The notes beneath the pieces were generated by a model. It saw nothing but the letters and a program-made list of their open reading frames with translations, searched no databases and was not told the DNA's origin. A program made the translations under genes and the position numbers. DNA of 64,000 nt from Desulfotignum sp032250905. Lineage in GTDB: Bacteria; Desulfobacterota; Desulfobacteria; Desulfobacterales; Desulfobacteraceae. This document shows positions 26,229-34,211 of this stretch, in pieces. The stretch is taken from assembly GCA_032250905.1 (NCBI GenBank), contig JAVVEQ010000005.1, positions 65,951 through 129,950 of the forward strand, written 5' to 3'. The first letter of the stretch is position 1. The number at the start of each line of letters is the position of its first letter.

Positions 26229-27404
26229 TCAGGCTTTGACGTCGTCCACATAATAACCGCTGTAAGTGTTGGCGGCTTCGGCAAGCTTATCGAATTTGGA
26301 CAAGGATCCGATCAGCTCCTTTTTAATGTCGTCCCAGGCCGGAAGCTGGGCACCGGCTGCATCGATCCATTGCTGTTTTTCTGCTGCAGTGGGGACATAG
26401 AATTCAACCCCGACCTTGGCCAGTTCCGCCATGGCATAAGCCCTGGCTGCCGGGACCTTGGCCAGGTTCTGACGCATGGTGACCGCGCTGGCATATTCGA
26501 TACCATCCCGGACGTCCAGGGGCAGGCTGTTGAACCATTTCAGGTTGCAGGAATAGATCTGGGAATCCGGTACAGCCCCGTTAAAAGTGATGCTGGAAAG
26601 GACTTCCTTGAATCCAAAAATCAGCAATGCCTCCACGGACGGATCCAAAGCATCTGCCACACCCTGCTTGATGGCGGAAGAGGTCTCTCCCCAGGCGATG
26701 GGGGTCGGATTGGCTCCCAGCAACTGGTAAAACTGCTGGAGGATTTTGGATCCCGGTACACGGAATTTCAATCCCGCCATCTGATCAGGCGTTTTCACCG
26801 GTCCTTTGACCCCTTTCCTCAGGGCCACCACCCGTGGATCGATAACCACATAAAAGAGGGCTTTGAATCCCTTTTCCTCTATTTTCGGGTTGATTTCATT
26901 TTTCCAGGCATCGGATGTCACCAGGTTGACAAATTTCTGGTTTTCACCACACCAGTAAGGAATGTTGATCAGGTCTGCCGCCGGTGCAAACGGGGCGAAG
27001 TTGGAAATGGAGTGCTGGGCCGCCTGGATAGTGCCGGCCTGGACCTTCTGGACCAGGGCACTGCCTGCACCCAGCTGGCCGGCCGGGGCGAGTTTCACAT
27101 ACACCTGGCCATTGGTGAAATTCTGGACGTTTTCCTTCATGTCCAGCTGCATGATGGGATAGGTTCTGGATGCCCCAAGAATATATCCTGTAGCCAGATT
27201 CATTGTGTATTTGGCCGCATCTCTGCGCTCTTTTTCTTCATTGCTGACCTTTTCGGCATGGGCTTCACGGGAACCGACAATTCCCGTGGTCATGGCGATG
27301 GCGGCGGCGGTGAATCCGAATTTGGCAGTCAATTCCATGAAGCGTCTGCGGTCCATACTGTCAAGATGCTGTTCGATGTTCTCTTGGTGATTTTTTTCAG
27401 ACAT
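26229..27404 (-). CDS. dctP: TRAP transporter substrate-binding protein DctP, Tat-exported (sulfonate operon)
   Basis: 391 residues. A long N-region with a twin-arginine motif (MDRRRFMEL, residues 17-25), then a hydrophobic stretch ending AHAEK, indicates Tat export, so folding or cofactor binding may occur in the cytoplasm. The mature part has the TRAP receptor core, including GLKFRVPGSKILQQFYQLLGANPTPIAW-type sequence with the conserved arginine that binds a carboxylate or sulfonate. It is predicted to bind a short sulfonate by context only. Confidence 0.86.
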   Translation of the reverse strand: MSEKNHQENIEQHLDSMDRRRFMELTAKFGFTAAAIAMTTGIVGSREAHAEKVSNEEKERRDAAKYTMNLATGYILGASRTYPIMQLDMKENVQNFTNGQVYVKLAPAGQLGAGSALVQKVQAGTIQAAQHSISNFAPFAPAADLINIPYWCGENQKFVNLVTSDAWKNEINPKIEEKGFKALFYVVIDPRVVALRKGVKGPVKTPDQMAGLKFRVPGSKILQQFYQLLGANPTPIAWGETSSAIKQGVADALDPSVEALLIFGFKEVLSSITFNGAVPDSQIYSCNLKWFNSLPLDVRDGIEYASAVTMRQNLAKVPAARAYAMAELAKVGVEFYVPTAAEKQQWIDAAGAQLPAWDDIKKELIGSLSKFDKLAEAANTYSGYYVDDVKA

Positions 27405-27434
27405 GGCTGTCCTCCCTGGTAAAAATAAGGTTGG

Positions 27435-27674
27435 TTATTCTTTGTTTTTATTCATGTCGGCCTCGCGGTGAAGCGCGGCGATGATAAACGATATCGAGGC
27501 AATCAGCAGCAGTAGAAATTCGCCGATGTTTCCCAGGTGGAATATAGTCCAGCCCCAGTGCACAGAGGCTTTCCCCAGGAAGATATTCAAAAGATAGAGG
27601 GCCAGGGAAATGGCAAACACGAGTAATGTGATACGTTCACTGGTTGAATACCTGCCATTGGACTGTTCGCTCAT
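27435..27674 (-). CDS. Small two-helix membrane protein in the sulfonate operon
   Basis: 79 residues with two predicted membrane segments (about 13-29 and 45-66), a polar N-terminus and a charged C-terminal tail. It lies between suyB and dctP with short gaps (47 and 30 bases), so it is co-transcribed. I do not recognise the family. It could be an accessory TRAP subunit or help export sulfite or another product; nothing in the sequence decides this. Confidence 0.6.
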   Translation of the reverse strand: MSEQSNGRYSTSERITLLVFAISLALYLLNIFLGKASVHWGWTIFHLGNIGEFLLLLIASISFIIAALHREADMNKNKE

Positions 27675-27721
27675 AATTTGACCCCCCTCGTATGGTTGAT
27701 GGTTTTATGTCATTGTCTTGA

Positions 27722-28885
27722 TCATGCGCTTTCGTAAAGTTTGGTCAATACATATTCTTCATGGCCCAGCACCTCCTGGGCGGTCAGCCGGCCGTTGCAG
27801 GTCCGGATCAGCAGGGCGATCAGATTATCTCCGGATTCATCCAGGGTCATTTCTCCCCGCAGGATGGCGGAACAATCATAGTCTATATGTTCGGACATGT
27901 CACTGGCTGTCCGCGGATTGGCCGTCAATTTTATCACCGGTTCGATGGGATTGCCGATAATGTTGCCCTGGCCGGTGGGGAAGAGGTGGGCCACAAATCC
28001 GGCGGCAGCCCACAGCGTTACCGCTTCAGCGGCCGCGCTCGAAGTATCCATGTACCACAGCCCTTTGCCGGTTGGGGCTTCGGCTTTGTCCAGAACGCCC
28101 ACATAGTTGATCGTCTTACCGATTTTCTGGAGGTTGCCGAACGCCTTTTCTTCAATGGTGGTCAGGCCGCCGGCAATATTGCCTTTGGTCGGCTGGGAGC
28201 CGGACAGGTCATCGGTTTTGTTGCGATCGATCATATCCTGGTATTTGTTGAAGATTGCCATGAACTGCTCGCCAATCTCGGGCGTTGCCGCCCGCTCTTT
28301 GCAGACCATCTCGGCGCCGGTAATCTCGCTGGTCTCACCAAAGCAGCACGTACCACCCATCCTCACCAGTTTTTCGAGGACGTTGCCCACGGTGGGATTA
28401 GAGGCCAGGCCACTGGTGGTATCTGATTCGCCGCATTTGACACTGACCCAGAGCTCGCTCAAATCGCATGCTTCTCTTTTGAGTTCACTGGCCCAGTGCA
28501 CATATTCCTTGGCTTTCCATGAAGCCATTTCCACGGTTTTGATTTCGCCGTGCCGCTCGATGCCGAAACCGGTCACAGGTTTGCCGGTCTTGGCGATTCC
28601 CTGGACAATGAGATCGGTCCATTCCGTTTCGATTCCGATCACCACAACAGCCGCCACATTGGGGTTGGCGCCGGTCCCGATCAGGGTCCGGAAAAACAGT
28701 TCCAGGTCTTCGCCGAACTGAAGCCGGCCATATGCATGGGGTATGGCTTTGCAGCCCTTGATATTGTGGGCCACTTTTTCACAGGCGGCATTGCTCAGAT
28801 CATCTAAGGGAAGGATGATGACGTGATTCCGGATGCCGACCCGACCGTTTTCCCGCCGGTATGCCATAACTGTTGGATTCCCCAT
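27722..28885 (-). CDS. suyB: (2R)-sulfolactate sulfo-lyase large subunit
   Basis: 387 residues from the ATG at 28885, which has GGAGG upstream; the GTG at 28894 overlaps suyA and is rejected. It belongs to the UxaA C-terminal (altronate dehydratase-like) family, starting MGNPTVMAYRRENGRVGIRNH and carrying conserved cysteines and the PFERSV-like region VKCGESDTTSGLASNPTVG. SuyB with SuyA cleaves sulfolactate to pyruvate and sulfite. The small SuyA gene alongside and hpsN in the same operon argue against altronate or galactarate dehydratase. Confidence 0.87.
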   Translation of the reverse strand: MGNPTVMAYRRENGRVGIRNHVIILPLDDLSNAACEKVAHNIKGCKAIPHAYGRLQFGEDLELFFRTLIGTGANPNVAAVVVIGIETEWTDLIVQGIAKTGKPVTGFGIERHGEIKTVEMASWKAKEYVHWASELKREACDLSELWVSVKCGESDTTSGLASNPTVGNVLEKLVRMGGTCCFGETSEITGAEMVCKERAATPEIGEQFMAIFNKYQDMIDRNKTDDLSGSQPTKGNIAGGLTTIEEKAFGNLQKIGKTINYVGVLDKAEAPTGKGLWYMDTSSAAAEAVTLWAAAGFVAHLFPTGQGNIIGNPIEPVIKLTANPRTASDMSEHIDYDCSAILRGEMTLDESGDNLIALLIRTCNGRLTAQEVLGHEEYVLTKLYESA

Positions 28886-28887
28886 GA

Positions 28888-29166
28888 TTACCACCTCCTT
28901 GTTTTCAGATTTTGGATATGTACATGACCGCCTTTTTTGATATCGGCTACTACTTTTCCGATGTCAGCCCCGTATTTGATGACGGAATCGTGAATCTGGT
29001 GGTCTTTCATGGCCAGTTTGTGTCCTAATGGGATGTCATCGAGGATGACCACTTCCACCGGGGTTTGTGAGTCCATGTAAAGACCCTTTGCGGCCTCACC
29101 CGCCTTGATATCGACGGTGGCAACGCCGACGCTGTCGGCAGCTTCATGGATCAAAAATTGAATCAT
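28888..29166 (-). CDS. suyA: (2R)-sulfolactate sulfo-lyase small subunit
   Basis: 92 residues, an SAF-domain protein ending GGHVHIQNLKTRRW, the expected C-terminus of SuyA/UxaA N-terminal subunits. Its stop codon is two bases before the suyB ATG, so the two are translationally coupled. It is the first gene of the nine-gene sulfonate operon. The leader of about 70 bases starts at a sigma-54 promoter. Confidence 0.87.
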   Translation of the reverse strand: MIQFLIHEAADSVGVATVDIKAGEAAKGLYMDSQTPVEVVILDDIPLGHKLAMKDHQIHDSVIKYGADIGKVVADIKKGGHVHIQNLKTRRW

Positions 29167-29245
29167 CTCATTTTCTCCTCATAGTGTCTGTTAAAGGGTG
29201 TTCCCTTGGTTTTATTCAGTCTTCCATTTGACTGAAAGAACAGTC

Positions 29246-29261
29246 TGCAAAGAAGGTGCCA
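29246..29261 (-). promoter_or_regulatory. Consensus sigma-54 (RpoN) promoter of the sulfonate operon
   Basis: Read on the minus strand the site is TGGCAC-CTTCT-TTGCA, an exact match to TGGCAC-N5-TTGCA with the invariant GG and GC ten bases apart. It is 80 bases ahead of suyA and faces it. The divergent gene encodes a sigma-54 activator. Confidence 0.92.
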
Positions 29262-29337
29262 TTCAAAAATTATTTTATAACACCCCGGTTTTTCAGATAT
29301 TTCCATTTTTCAGACGTGAACCGGCAATTGTTTTGGT

Positions 29338-29370
29338 GCCCAATATTCACCGTGGCGCCCAATATTGGGC
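29338..29370. promoter_or_regulatory. Upstream activator sites for the sigma-54 regulator
   Basis: GCCCAATATT occurs twice in direct orientation, 19 bases apart (29338-29347 and 29357-29366). The second copy is part of a perfect 14-base palindrome GCCCAATATTGGGC (29357-29370). The pair is about 90-120 bases upstream of the sigma-54 promoter, the usual enhancer distance, and abuts the -35 box of the regulator's own promoter. Confidence 0.75.
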
Positions 29371-29399
29371 TTGACCTTTGTTCCGGAATCGGATTTACT
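29371..29399 (+). promoter_or_regulatory. Probable sigma-70 promoter of the sigma-54 regulator gene
   Basis: TTGACC (29371-29376), a 17-base spacer, and TTTACT (29394-29399). The adjacent palindrome suggests that the regulator controls its own transcription. Confidence 0.5.
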
Positions 29400-29454
29400 G
29401 ATTGATATTTCTCTAAAAAGATATGCATGGTCAATATACCGATTCGGGGGTAAC

Positions 29455-30996
29455 ATGAAGTGGAATTTAGAAACCCGGCACCAGATTCTTCTGGAAATCA
29501 CCAACGCCCTGATTTCCAAAACATCCAACCAGGATTTTTTTTCTGCATTGACAAGGGCTTTGAAAAATCATTTTCCCTGTGACCGGTTCAGCATCAACCT
29601 CTATGACCGGAAAAAACAATCGCTTCAGTATTTTACCGAAGCCAGCGGTATCGATCCGGCCGGGATCTCGGGCCTGAAAAAACGGCCGTTGATGAAAGGA
29701 ACCATCGCGCGTATGGCCATTGAATCCAGAAAGCCGGTAATCATCGATGACCTGACCGGTTACAAGGATCAATTTTCCATCGGACAGATGGTAGCAGCAG
29801 GCTTGAGGTCCACAATGGCATTTCCTTTGATCATGAGGGATCAGGTCTTTGGCACCCTTCATTTTTCGTTCAGGAAGACCCCGGAAAATCTGTCGGAACT
29901 GTCCGATCTGCTCACGGAAGTTTCCAGGCAGGTGTCCATCGCAGTGGACAACCTGGTGGCCTACAACCGGCTGCTGGATGAGAACCAGAGTCTGGAGCGG
30001 GAAAAACGCTATCTGATGGGCAGTGTCGAAACGTACAGATTGGAAGATTTCTGCTATGCCTCCCCGCAGATGATCGAGATCATGGGGGTGGTCAAACGGG
30101 TGGCCGAGGTGGATGCCCCGGTGTTCATTACCGGCGAAACCGGGACCGGAAAGGATTTTCTGGCCCGGTTTATCCATCATGCCAGTCCCCGGAAAGACCA
30201 TATGTTTGTCAAGGTCAACTGCCCGGCAATGACTCCAACGCTGTTTGAAAGTGAACTGTTCGGGCATGCCAAGGGGGCGTTTACCGGGGCAGACACATCC
30301 CGGATCGGGCGGTTCGAGATGGCGGACCGGGGGACCATTTTTCTCGATGAAGTGGGGGAACTTCCCCAGAGCCAGCAGGTGAAACTGCTGCAGGTGCTTC
30401 AGGAAAACCGGTTTGAGCGGGTGGGGGACAGCCGGTCTATCGATGCCAACTTCCGCCTGATTTCAGCGACAAACAGGGATCCGCTGGAAAGCATTCAGCA
30501 GGGAAGATTGCGAAACGATCTGTACTATCGGCTCAATATCATACAGATTCATGTGCCCCCCTTACGGGACCGGGCAGAAGAGATCCCTCTGCTCATCGAA
30601 AAGATCACTGAAAAAGTTTCCAGTCAGTTTCACCAGCCACAGCCGGTTTACACCCGTGCCTCTCTCGATCTGCTGAACGCCTATCACTGGCCCGGAAATG
30701 TCCGGGAGCTGAAGAATTTTGTCAAGCGGATGATCATTCTCAAGCCGGGTGAAGAAGTGCGTCCGGCGGATATTGAAAGCATGCTCCAGATACCGCAGCC
30801 AGGCATGGAAGACAAAAAAACGGTCCAGACCCTTGCAGATTCCGAAAGGCAGGCCATCATGCAGGCCCTGATCCAGTGCAACGGGGTCATCGGCGGTAAA
30901 AATGGAGCGGCCCGGCTCCTGGATGTTCCCCGATCCACGCTTCAGTATCGGATGAAAAAATATCAAATTATGCCTGAAATGGTTGTCCGGTTATAA
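29455..30996 (+). CDS. Sigma-54-dependent activator with GAF sensor domain
   Basis: 513 residues from ATG 29455 (GGGGG five bases upstream); the 30-codon-longer TTG start would run back through the promoter and enhancer sites. An N-terminal GAF domain (about 15-170) is followed by a AAA+ module with Walker A GETGTGKD (227-234) and the sigma-54 contact loop GAFTGA (274-279), and ends in a Fis-type helix-turn-helix (about 470-510). It is divergent from the sulfonate operon and is almost certainly its activator. The GAF ligand is probably DHPS, sulfolactate or a pathway intermediate. Confidence 0.92.
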   Translation: MKWNLETRHQILLEITNALISKTSNQDFFSALTRALKNHFPCDRFSINLYDRKKQSLQYFTEASGIDPAGISGLKKRPLMKGTIARMAIESRKPVIIDDLTGYKDQFSIGQMVAAGLRSTMAFPLIMRDQVFGTLHFSFRKTPENLSELSDLLTEVSRQVSIAVDNLVAYNRLLDENQSLEREKRYLMGSVETYRLEDFCYASPQMIEIMGVVKRVAEVDAPVFITGETGTGKDFLARFIHHASPRKDHMFVKVNCPAMTPTLFESELFGHAKGAFTGADTSRIGRFEMADRGTIFLDEVGELPQSQQVKLLQVLQENRFERVGDSRSIDANFRLISATNRDPLESIQQGRLRNDLYYRLNIIQIHVPPLRDRAEEIPLLIEKITEKVSSQFHQPQPVYTRASLDLLNAYHWPGNVRELKNFVKRMIILKPGEEVRPADIESMLQIPQPGMEDKKTVQTLADSERQAIMQALIQCNGVIGGKNGAARLLDVPRSTLQYRMKKYQIMPEMVVRL

Positions 30997-31046
30997 TTTT
31001 TGATCCACATCCATTTCAGCAATACCTGCGACCGACCAGTTTTCCC

Positions 31047-31076
31047 TTGACAGATCCGGTTCTTCTGTCCTAGTAT
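31047..31076 (+). promoter_or_regulatory. Probable promoter of the second TRAP operon
   Basis: TTGACA (31047-31052), an 18-base spacer and TAGTAT (31071-31076). Confidence 0.45.
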
Positions 31077-31097
31077 AAACGAAATTGGGGTTGACAG

Positions 31098-31115
31098 GCA
31101 GGCGCAATCGCCTGC
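31098..31115 (+). promoter_or_regulatory. Leader hairpin before the second dctP
   Basis: GCAGGCG-CAAT-CGCCTGC forms a perfect 7-bp stem with a four-base loop in the presumed 5' leader, 38 bases before the start codon. No T-run follows. It could be an mRNA stabiliser or a protein site. Confidence 0.45.
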
Positions 31116-31152
31116 TGAATACATTTAAAAATTTGTAAAGGAGAACCATGCC

Positions 31153-32169
31153 ATGAAAAAGCTGTTTTGCCGAAGTGTTGCCGTGTTGTGCATGCTGACG
31201 CTGGCAGGAGCTGTCCTGCTGACACAGACCGTTGTTGCCGCAGACCTGCCTGAATTGAACCTGAAGGTGTCCCAGGCCATGATGCCCAAAACCAGCCTGA
31301 CCCATCAGCTGATTGAAGAATTTGCCGCCAATGTGACCGAACGGACCGACGGCAAAGTCACCTTCAAGATTTTCGGACCCGAGATCGGGGACTGGACCGA
31401 GCTGGAGCGCATGACCAAGCGCGGGGCCGTGGACATGCAGTTTAACGCATTTGACACCGGCCTGGATGCCCGGTGGAATTTTTTCACTCTGCCGTTCATG
31501 GTGTCCAACTGGGACCAGGTGAGACGGGTTTTCAGCAAGGGTGGAATTATTACGGAACTGGGTGAGAAATGGGCCGAGGAAAAGGGCCTGTATTACCTGG
31601 GTCCCTGGCTGAACAACCTGGCCAGCCTGGGCATGAAGGAAAAAGTGGTCACCAGTGAAGCCGGAGCCAAAGGGCTCAAGATTCGGGTGCCGCCCATTGA
31701 TACCTACCGCTGCTTTGTGGATAAAATGGGATTCTCTCCGGTGACCATTCCCTGGGCCGAAGCCCCGACCGCAGTGGCCACGGGTCTCGTGGACGGCTGG
31801 GTGGGATCCGGTGCGGTCTATATGTATGACCTGTTCCGGGATGTGGCCAAAGTCATGATCGTGACCTATGACAGCCCGGAAACCTGGCATGTCACCTTCA
31901 ACCTGAAAAAATGGCAGAATCTGCCGGAAGCGTATCAGACCATTATTACCGAGGAAGTGGAAAAAGTCATCGACAAACACCTTGATCTGGTGGAAAAGGA
32001 AGAACTGGACAACCAGGCCAAACTGATCGAAGCCGGTTGGCAGATTGTCGTTCCCACGGACGAGGAAATGGCTGCCTGGAAGAAAAACTGCCTGGAATGC
32101 TGGGACACCTATGAAGAGATCGTAGGCAAGGAAAATATTGAAAAGCTGCTGGAAGAAGTCAACCAGTAG
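31153..32169 (+). CDS. dctP: TRAP transporter substrate-binding protein DctP (second system)
   Basis: 338 residues with a Sec signal peptide (about 1-29, ending VVAAD), unlike the Tat-exported receptor at 26 kb. The TRAP receptor core is present (GLKIRVPPIDTYRCFVDKMGFSPVTIPWAEAPTA-type region, with conserved Arg). The ligand is unknown; the co-directional flavin oxidase downstream hints at an amine or amino acid. Confidence 0.87.
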   Translation: MKKLFCRSVAVLCMLTLAGAVLLTQTVVAADLPELNLKVSQAMMPKTSLTHQLIEEFAANVTERTDGKVTFKIFGPEIGDWTELERMTKRGAVDMQFNAFDTGLDARWNFFTLPFMVSNWDQVRRVFSKGGIITELGEKWAEEKGLYYLGPWLNNLASLGMKEKVVTSEAGAKGLKIRVPPIDTYRCFVDKMGFSPVTIPWAEAPTAVATGLVDGWVGSGAVYMYDLFRDVAKVMIVTYDSPETWHVTFNLKKWQNLPEAYQTIITEEVEKVIDKHLDLVEKEELDNQAKLIEAGWQIVVPTDEEMAAWKKNCLECWDTYEEIVGKENIEKLLEEVNQ

Positions 32170-32190
32170 TCTGGACATGATATGTTTTGT

Positions 32191-32222
32191 GCTGCCGCCC
32201 GCAACTGATTTCGGGCGGCAGC
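32191..32222 (+). promoter_or_regulatory. Intercistronic hairpin between dctP and dctQ (second system)
   Basis: GCTGCCGCCCG (32191-32201) and CGGGCGGCAGC (32212-32222) form a perfect 11-bp stem with a ten-base loop, 21 bases after the dctP stop. There is no T-run. It has the same placement as in the other two transporter operons. Confidence 0.7.
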
Positions 32223-32254
32223 GTTATTTAACGGCACCTGTATGAGATCAAAAA

Positions 32255-32764
32255 ATGACACATGATACCTCCCACCCCTTTCACCGGGCCGGGCTGATCC
32301 TGGTCCGGGTTCAACGATTTTTTCTGTTTTATCTGTTTTTAATTCTGGTGGTGGCCATGCTGCTGGAACTGATGGTCCGGTTTTTTCTGAAACAGTCCAT
32401 TTTCGGGCTGTCGGATTTCATCGGGTTTGCATCGGTGTGGCTGTATGCCATTGGCGCGGCCCTGGCCTCGTATGACCGCACCCATATCAAGGCGGAATTC
32501 GTGAACGTGTTCGCCAGATCACCCCGGGTCAGGAACCTGTGCCGGCTGATCAGTGCACTGATTTCCGCAGGCATGTCGGTCATTTTCACCAAATGGAGCT
32601 GGGACCTTTGCGTCTACAGCGTGTCCGTGGGGGAGGTCACTCAGGCCTATCCGGTGCCCAAAGTGATTTTTCAGTCCTCCTTTTTTGTGGGCGGCATTCT
32701 CATGGTGATCTATTTTCTGTGGGAAGCAGTGGACTGTTTGAATGATTTCAGAAAAAATGCATAG
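32255..32764 (+). CDS. dctQ: TRAP transporter small permease DctQ (second system)
   Basis: 169 residues with four membrane helices and the DctQ core FGLSDFIGFASVWLYAIGAALASYDRTHIKAEF. The start codon has only a weak Shine-Dalgarno. It is paired with the dctM gene 48 bases downstream. Confidence 0.85.
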   Translation: MTHDTSHPFHRAGLILVRVQRFFLFYLFLILVVAMLLELMVRFFLKQSIFGLSDFIGFASVWLYAIGAALASYDRTHIKAEFVNVFARSPRVRNLCRLISALISAGMSVIFTKWSWDLCVYSVSVGEVTQAYPVPKVIFQSSFFVGGILMVIYFLWEAVDCLNDFRKNA

Positions 32765-32812
32765 CCGGTCCGAAAAAACGGGCCGTTCTGCTTCAGAATA
32801 TAGAGGAATCCC

Positions 32813-34114
32813 ATGGAATTTGCTCTGATCGGTTTTGTCGTCTGCCTGGTGCTCATCGTTATCGGTGTGCCTGTGGCCATGGCTTTCGGGGTGCTCACGG
32901 TCATGCTGCTGTATTTTTTCGGGCAGGATGCCGGGTATCTCATCGAGGTGACCTACAAAAAGGTGGATTCAGTCATTTTGTTTGCCGTGCCCCTGTTCAT
33001 TCTGTTCGGCACACTGCTGGATGCCACCGGGCTGGCCAAACGGCTCATCGATTTTGTTAATCTGTTGATGACCCGGTTTCGCAGCGCCCTGGGTGCAGTC
33101 ACCGTAGTCACCACGGCATTGTTCAGTTCCATTTCAGGCACGGATTCGGCCGCCATCGCCTGCATCGGAACGGTCATGATTCCACGCCTGGTGGCCAAGG
33201 GGTACGATCGGGGCCATGCCACAGCTCTGGTGGCCTGTTCCGGCATTCTGGGACAGCTGGTGCCCCCCAGCGTACCCATGATTTTTTACGCCATCATTAC
33301 CGGGTCTTCCATTTTAGGCGTATGGTTCGCCACCCTGGGACCGGCCATTCTCATCGTGATCATGTACTGCTTTCTCAATGCCTGGGCGGTGCGGAAAATG
33401 CCCATTGTGCCCGAAGAAAAATTTGATTCATTCAAGGAACAGATGGCGCATATCACCAGAGCCGGTATTCACTGCACTCCGGTGCTGTTGCTGCCGTTCT
33501 TTATATTCGGTTCTTTGTACTCAGGGTTGATCACGCCTACGGAAGTGGCCCTGATCGGGGTGTTTTATGTCCTGGCCCTGGGGTTCTACTATCGGGCCTT
33601 GACCTGGCGTGAGATCAAAATTGCGGCCATCAGCACAGCCGTGATCAGCGGGGCTGTGACCCTGATGTTCTATTTTACAGAAACCACCAGCAAGATTCTT
33701 ATCCTGGAAGGGATCACTGATGAGCTGGGGGCCTGGGTGGTGGAAAATTCGCCCAACCAAGGGGTGACGCTGCTCATGCTCAATGTGATTTTGCTGCTCA
33801 TGGGCATGATGATGAATGACCTGTCCGGCACGGTGCTGTCTGCCGGACTGCTGTGGCCCATTGCATCGGCCGCCGGAGTGGACCCCTATCATTTTGCCGC
33901 CATCACCGGGGTAAACCTGGGACTGGGGACGGTCACACCGCCCACGGCGCCCATGCTGTTTCTGGCGGGCCGTATCGGCAACAGCTCCGCAGAAGAATAT
34001 ATCAAGCCGGCCCTGGTGCTGATGGTGGTCGGCATGGTGCCGGTGCTGCTGATTACCACCTACTGGCCGGACCTTTGTCTGTTCATTCCTAAAGCGTTGG
34101 GATTTATTAAATAA
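32813..34114 (+). CDS. dctM: TRAP transporter large permease DctM (second system)
   Basis: 433 residues, polytopic. Signatures include SSISGTDSAAIACIGTVMIPRL, GQLVPPSVPMIFYAI and TGVNLGLGTVTPPTAPMLFLAG. AGAGGAA lies before the start. It is the membrane channel for the second TRAP system. Confidence 0.9.
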   Translation: MEFALIGFVVCLVLIVIGVPVAMAFGVLTVMLLYFFGQDAGYLIEVTYKKVDSVILFAVPLFILFGTLLDATGLAKRLIDFVNLLMTRFRSALGAVTVVTTALFSSISGTDSAAIACIGTVMIPRLVAKGYDRGHATALVACSGILGQLVPPSVPMIFYAIITGSSILGVWFATLGPAILIVIMYCFLNAWAVRKMPIVPEEKFDSFKEQMAHITRAGIHCTPVLLLPFFIFGSLYSGLITPTEVALIGVFYVLALGFYYRALTWREIKIAAISTAVISGAVTLMFYFTETTSKILILEGITDELGAWVVENSPNQGVTLLMLNVILLLMGMMMNDLSGTVLSAGLLWPIASAAGVDPYHFAAITGVNLGLGTVTPPTAPMLFLAGRIGNSSAEEYIKPALVLMVVGMVPVLLITTYWPDLCLFIPKALGFIK

Positions 34115-34145
34115 AACCTTTTCAATGGAACGGATAATTCAAACA

Positions 34146-34172
34146 AAACCGGGCCGGATGACGGCCCGGTTT
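34146..34172 (+). terminator. Strong hairpin after the second dctM
   Basis: AAACCGGGCCG (34146-34156) and CGGCCCGGTTT (34162-34172) form a perfect 11-bp stem with a five-base loop, then ATATTAAT. The T-run is only three bases, so termination may be partial and the oxidase gene may still be read through. Confidence 0.6.
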
Positions 34173-34211
34173 ATATTAATGTAACTCAAGTAACAGTAAG
34201 GATGATTATCA

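Noticed and set aside
27722..29166. Altronate or galactarate dehydratase
   Set aside because: SuyAB and UxaA share a fold, but the separate small subunit, the hpsN-like gene and the absence of uronate genes favour sulfolactate sulfo-lyase.
29365..29454. Thirty-codon N-terminal extension of the sigma-54 activator from TTG 29365
   Set aside because: It would start inside the enhancer palindrome and cover the regulator's own promoter. ATG 29455 has a clear ribosome site and starts just before the GAF domain.
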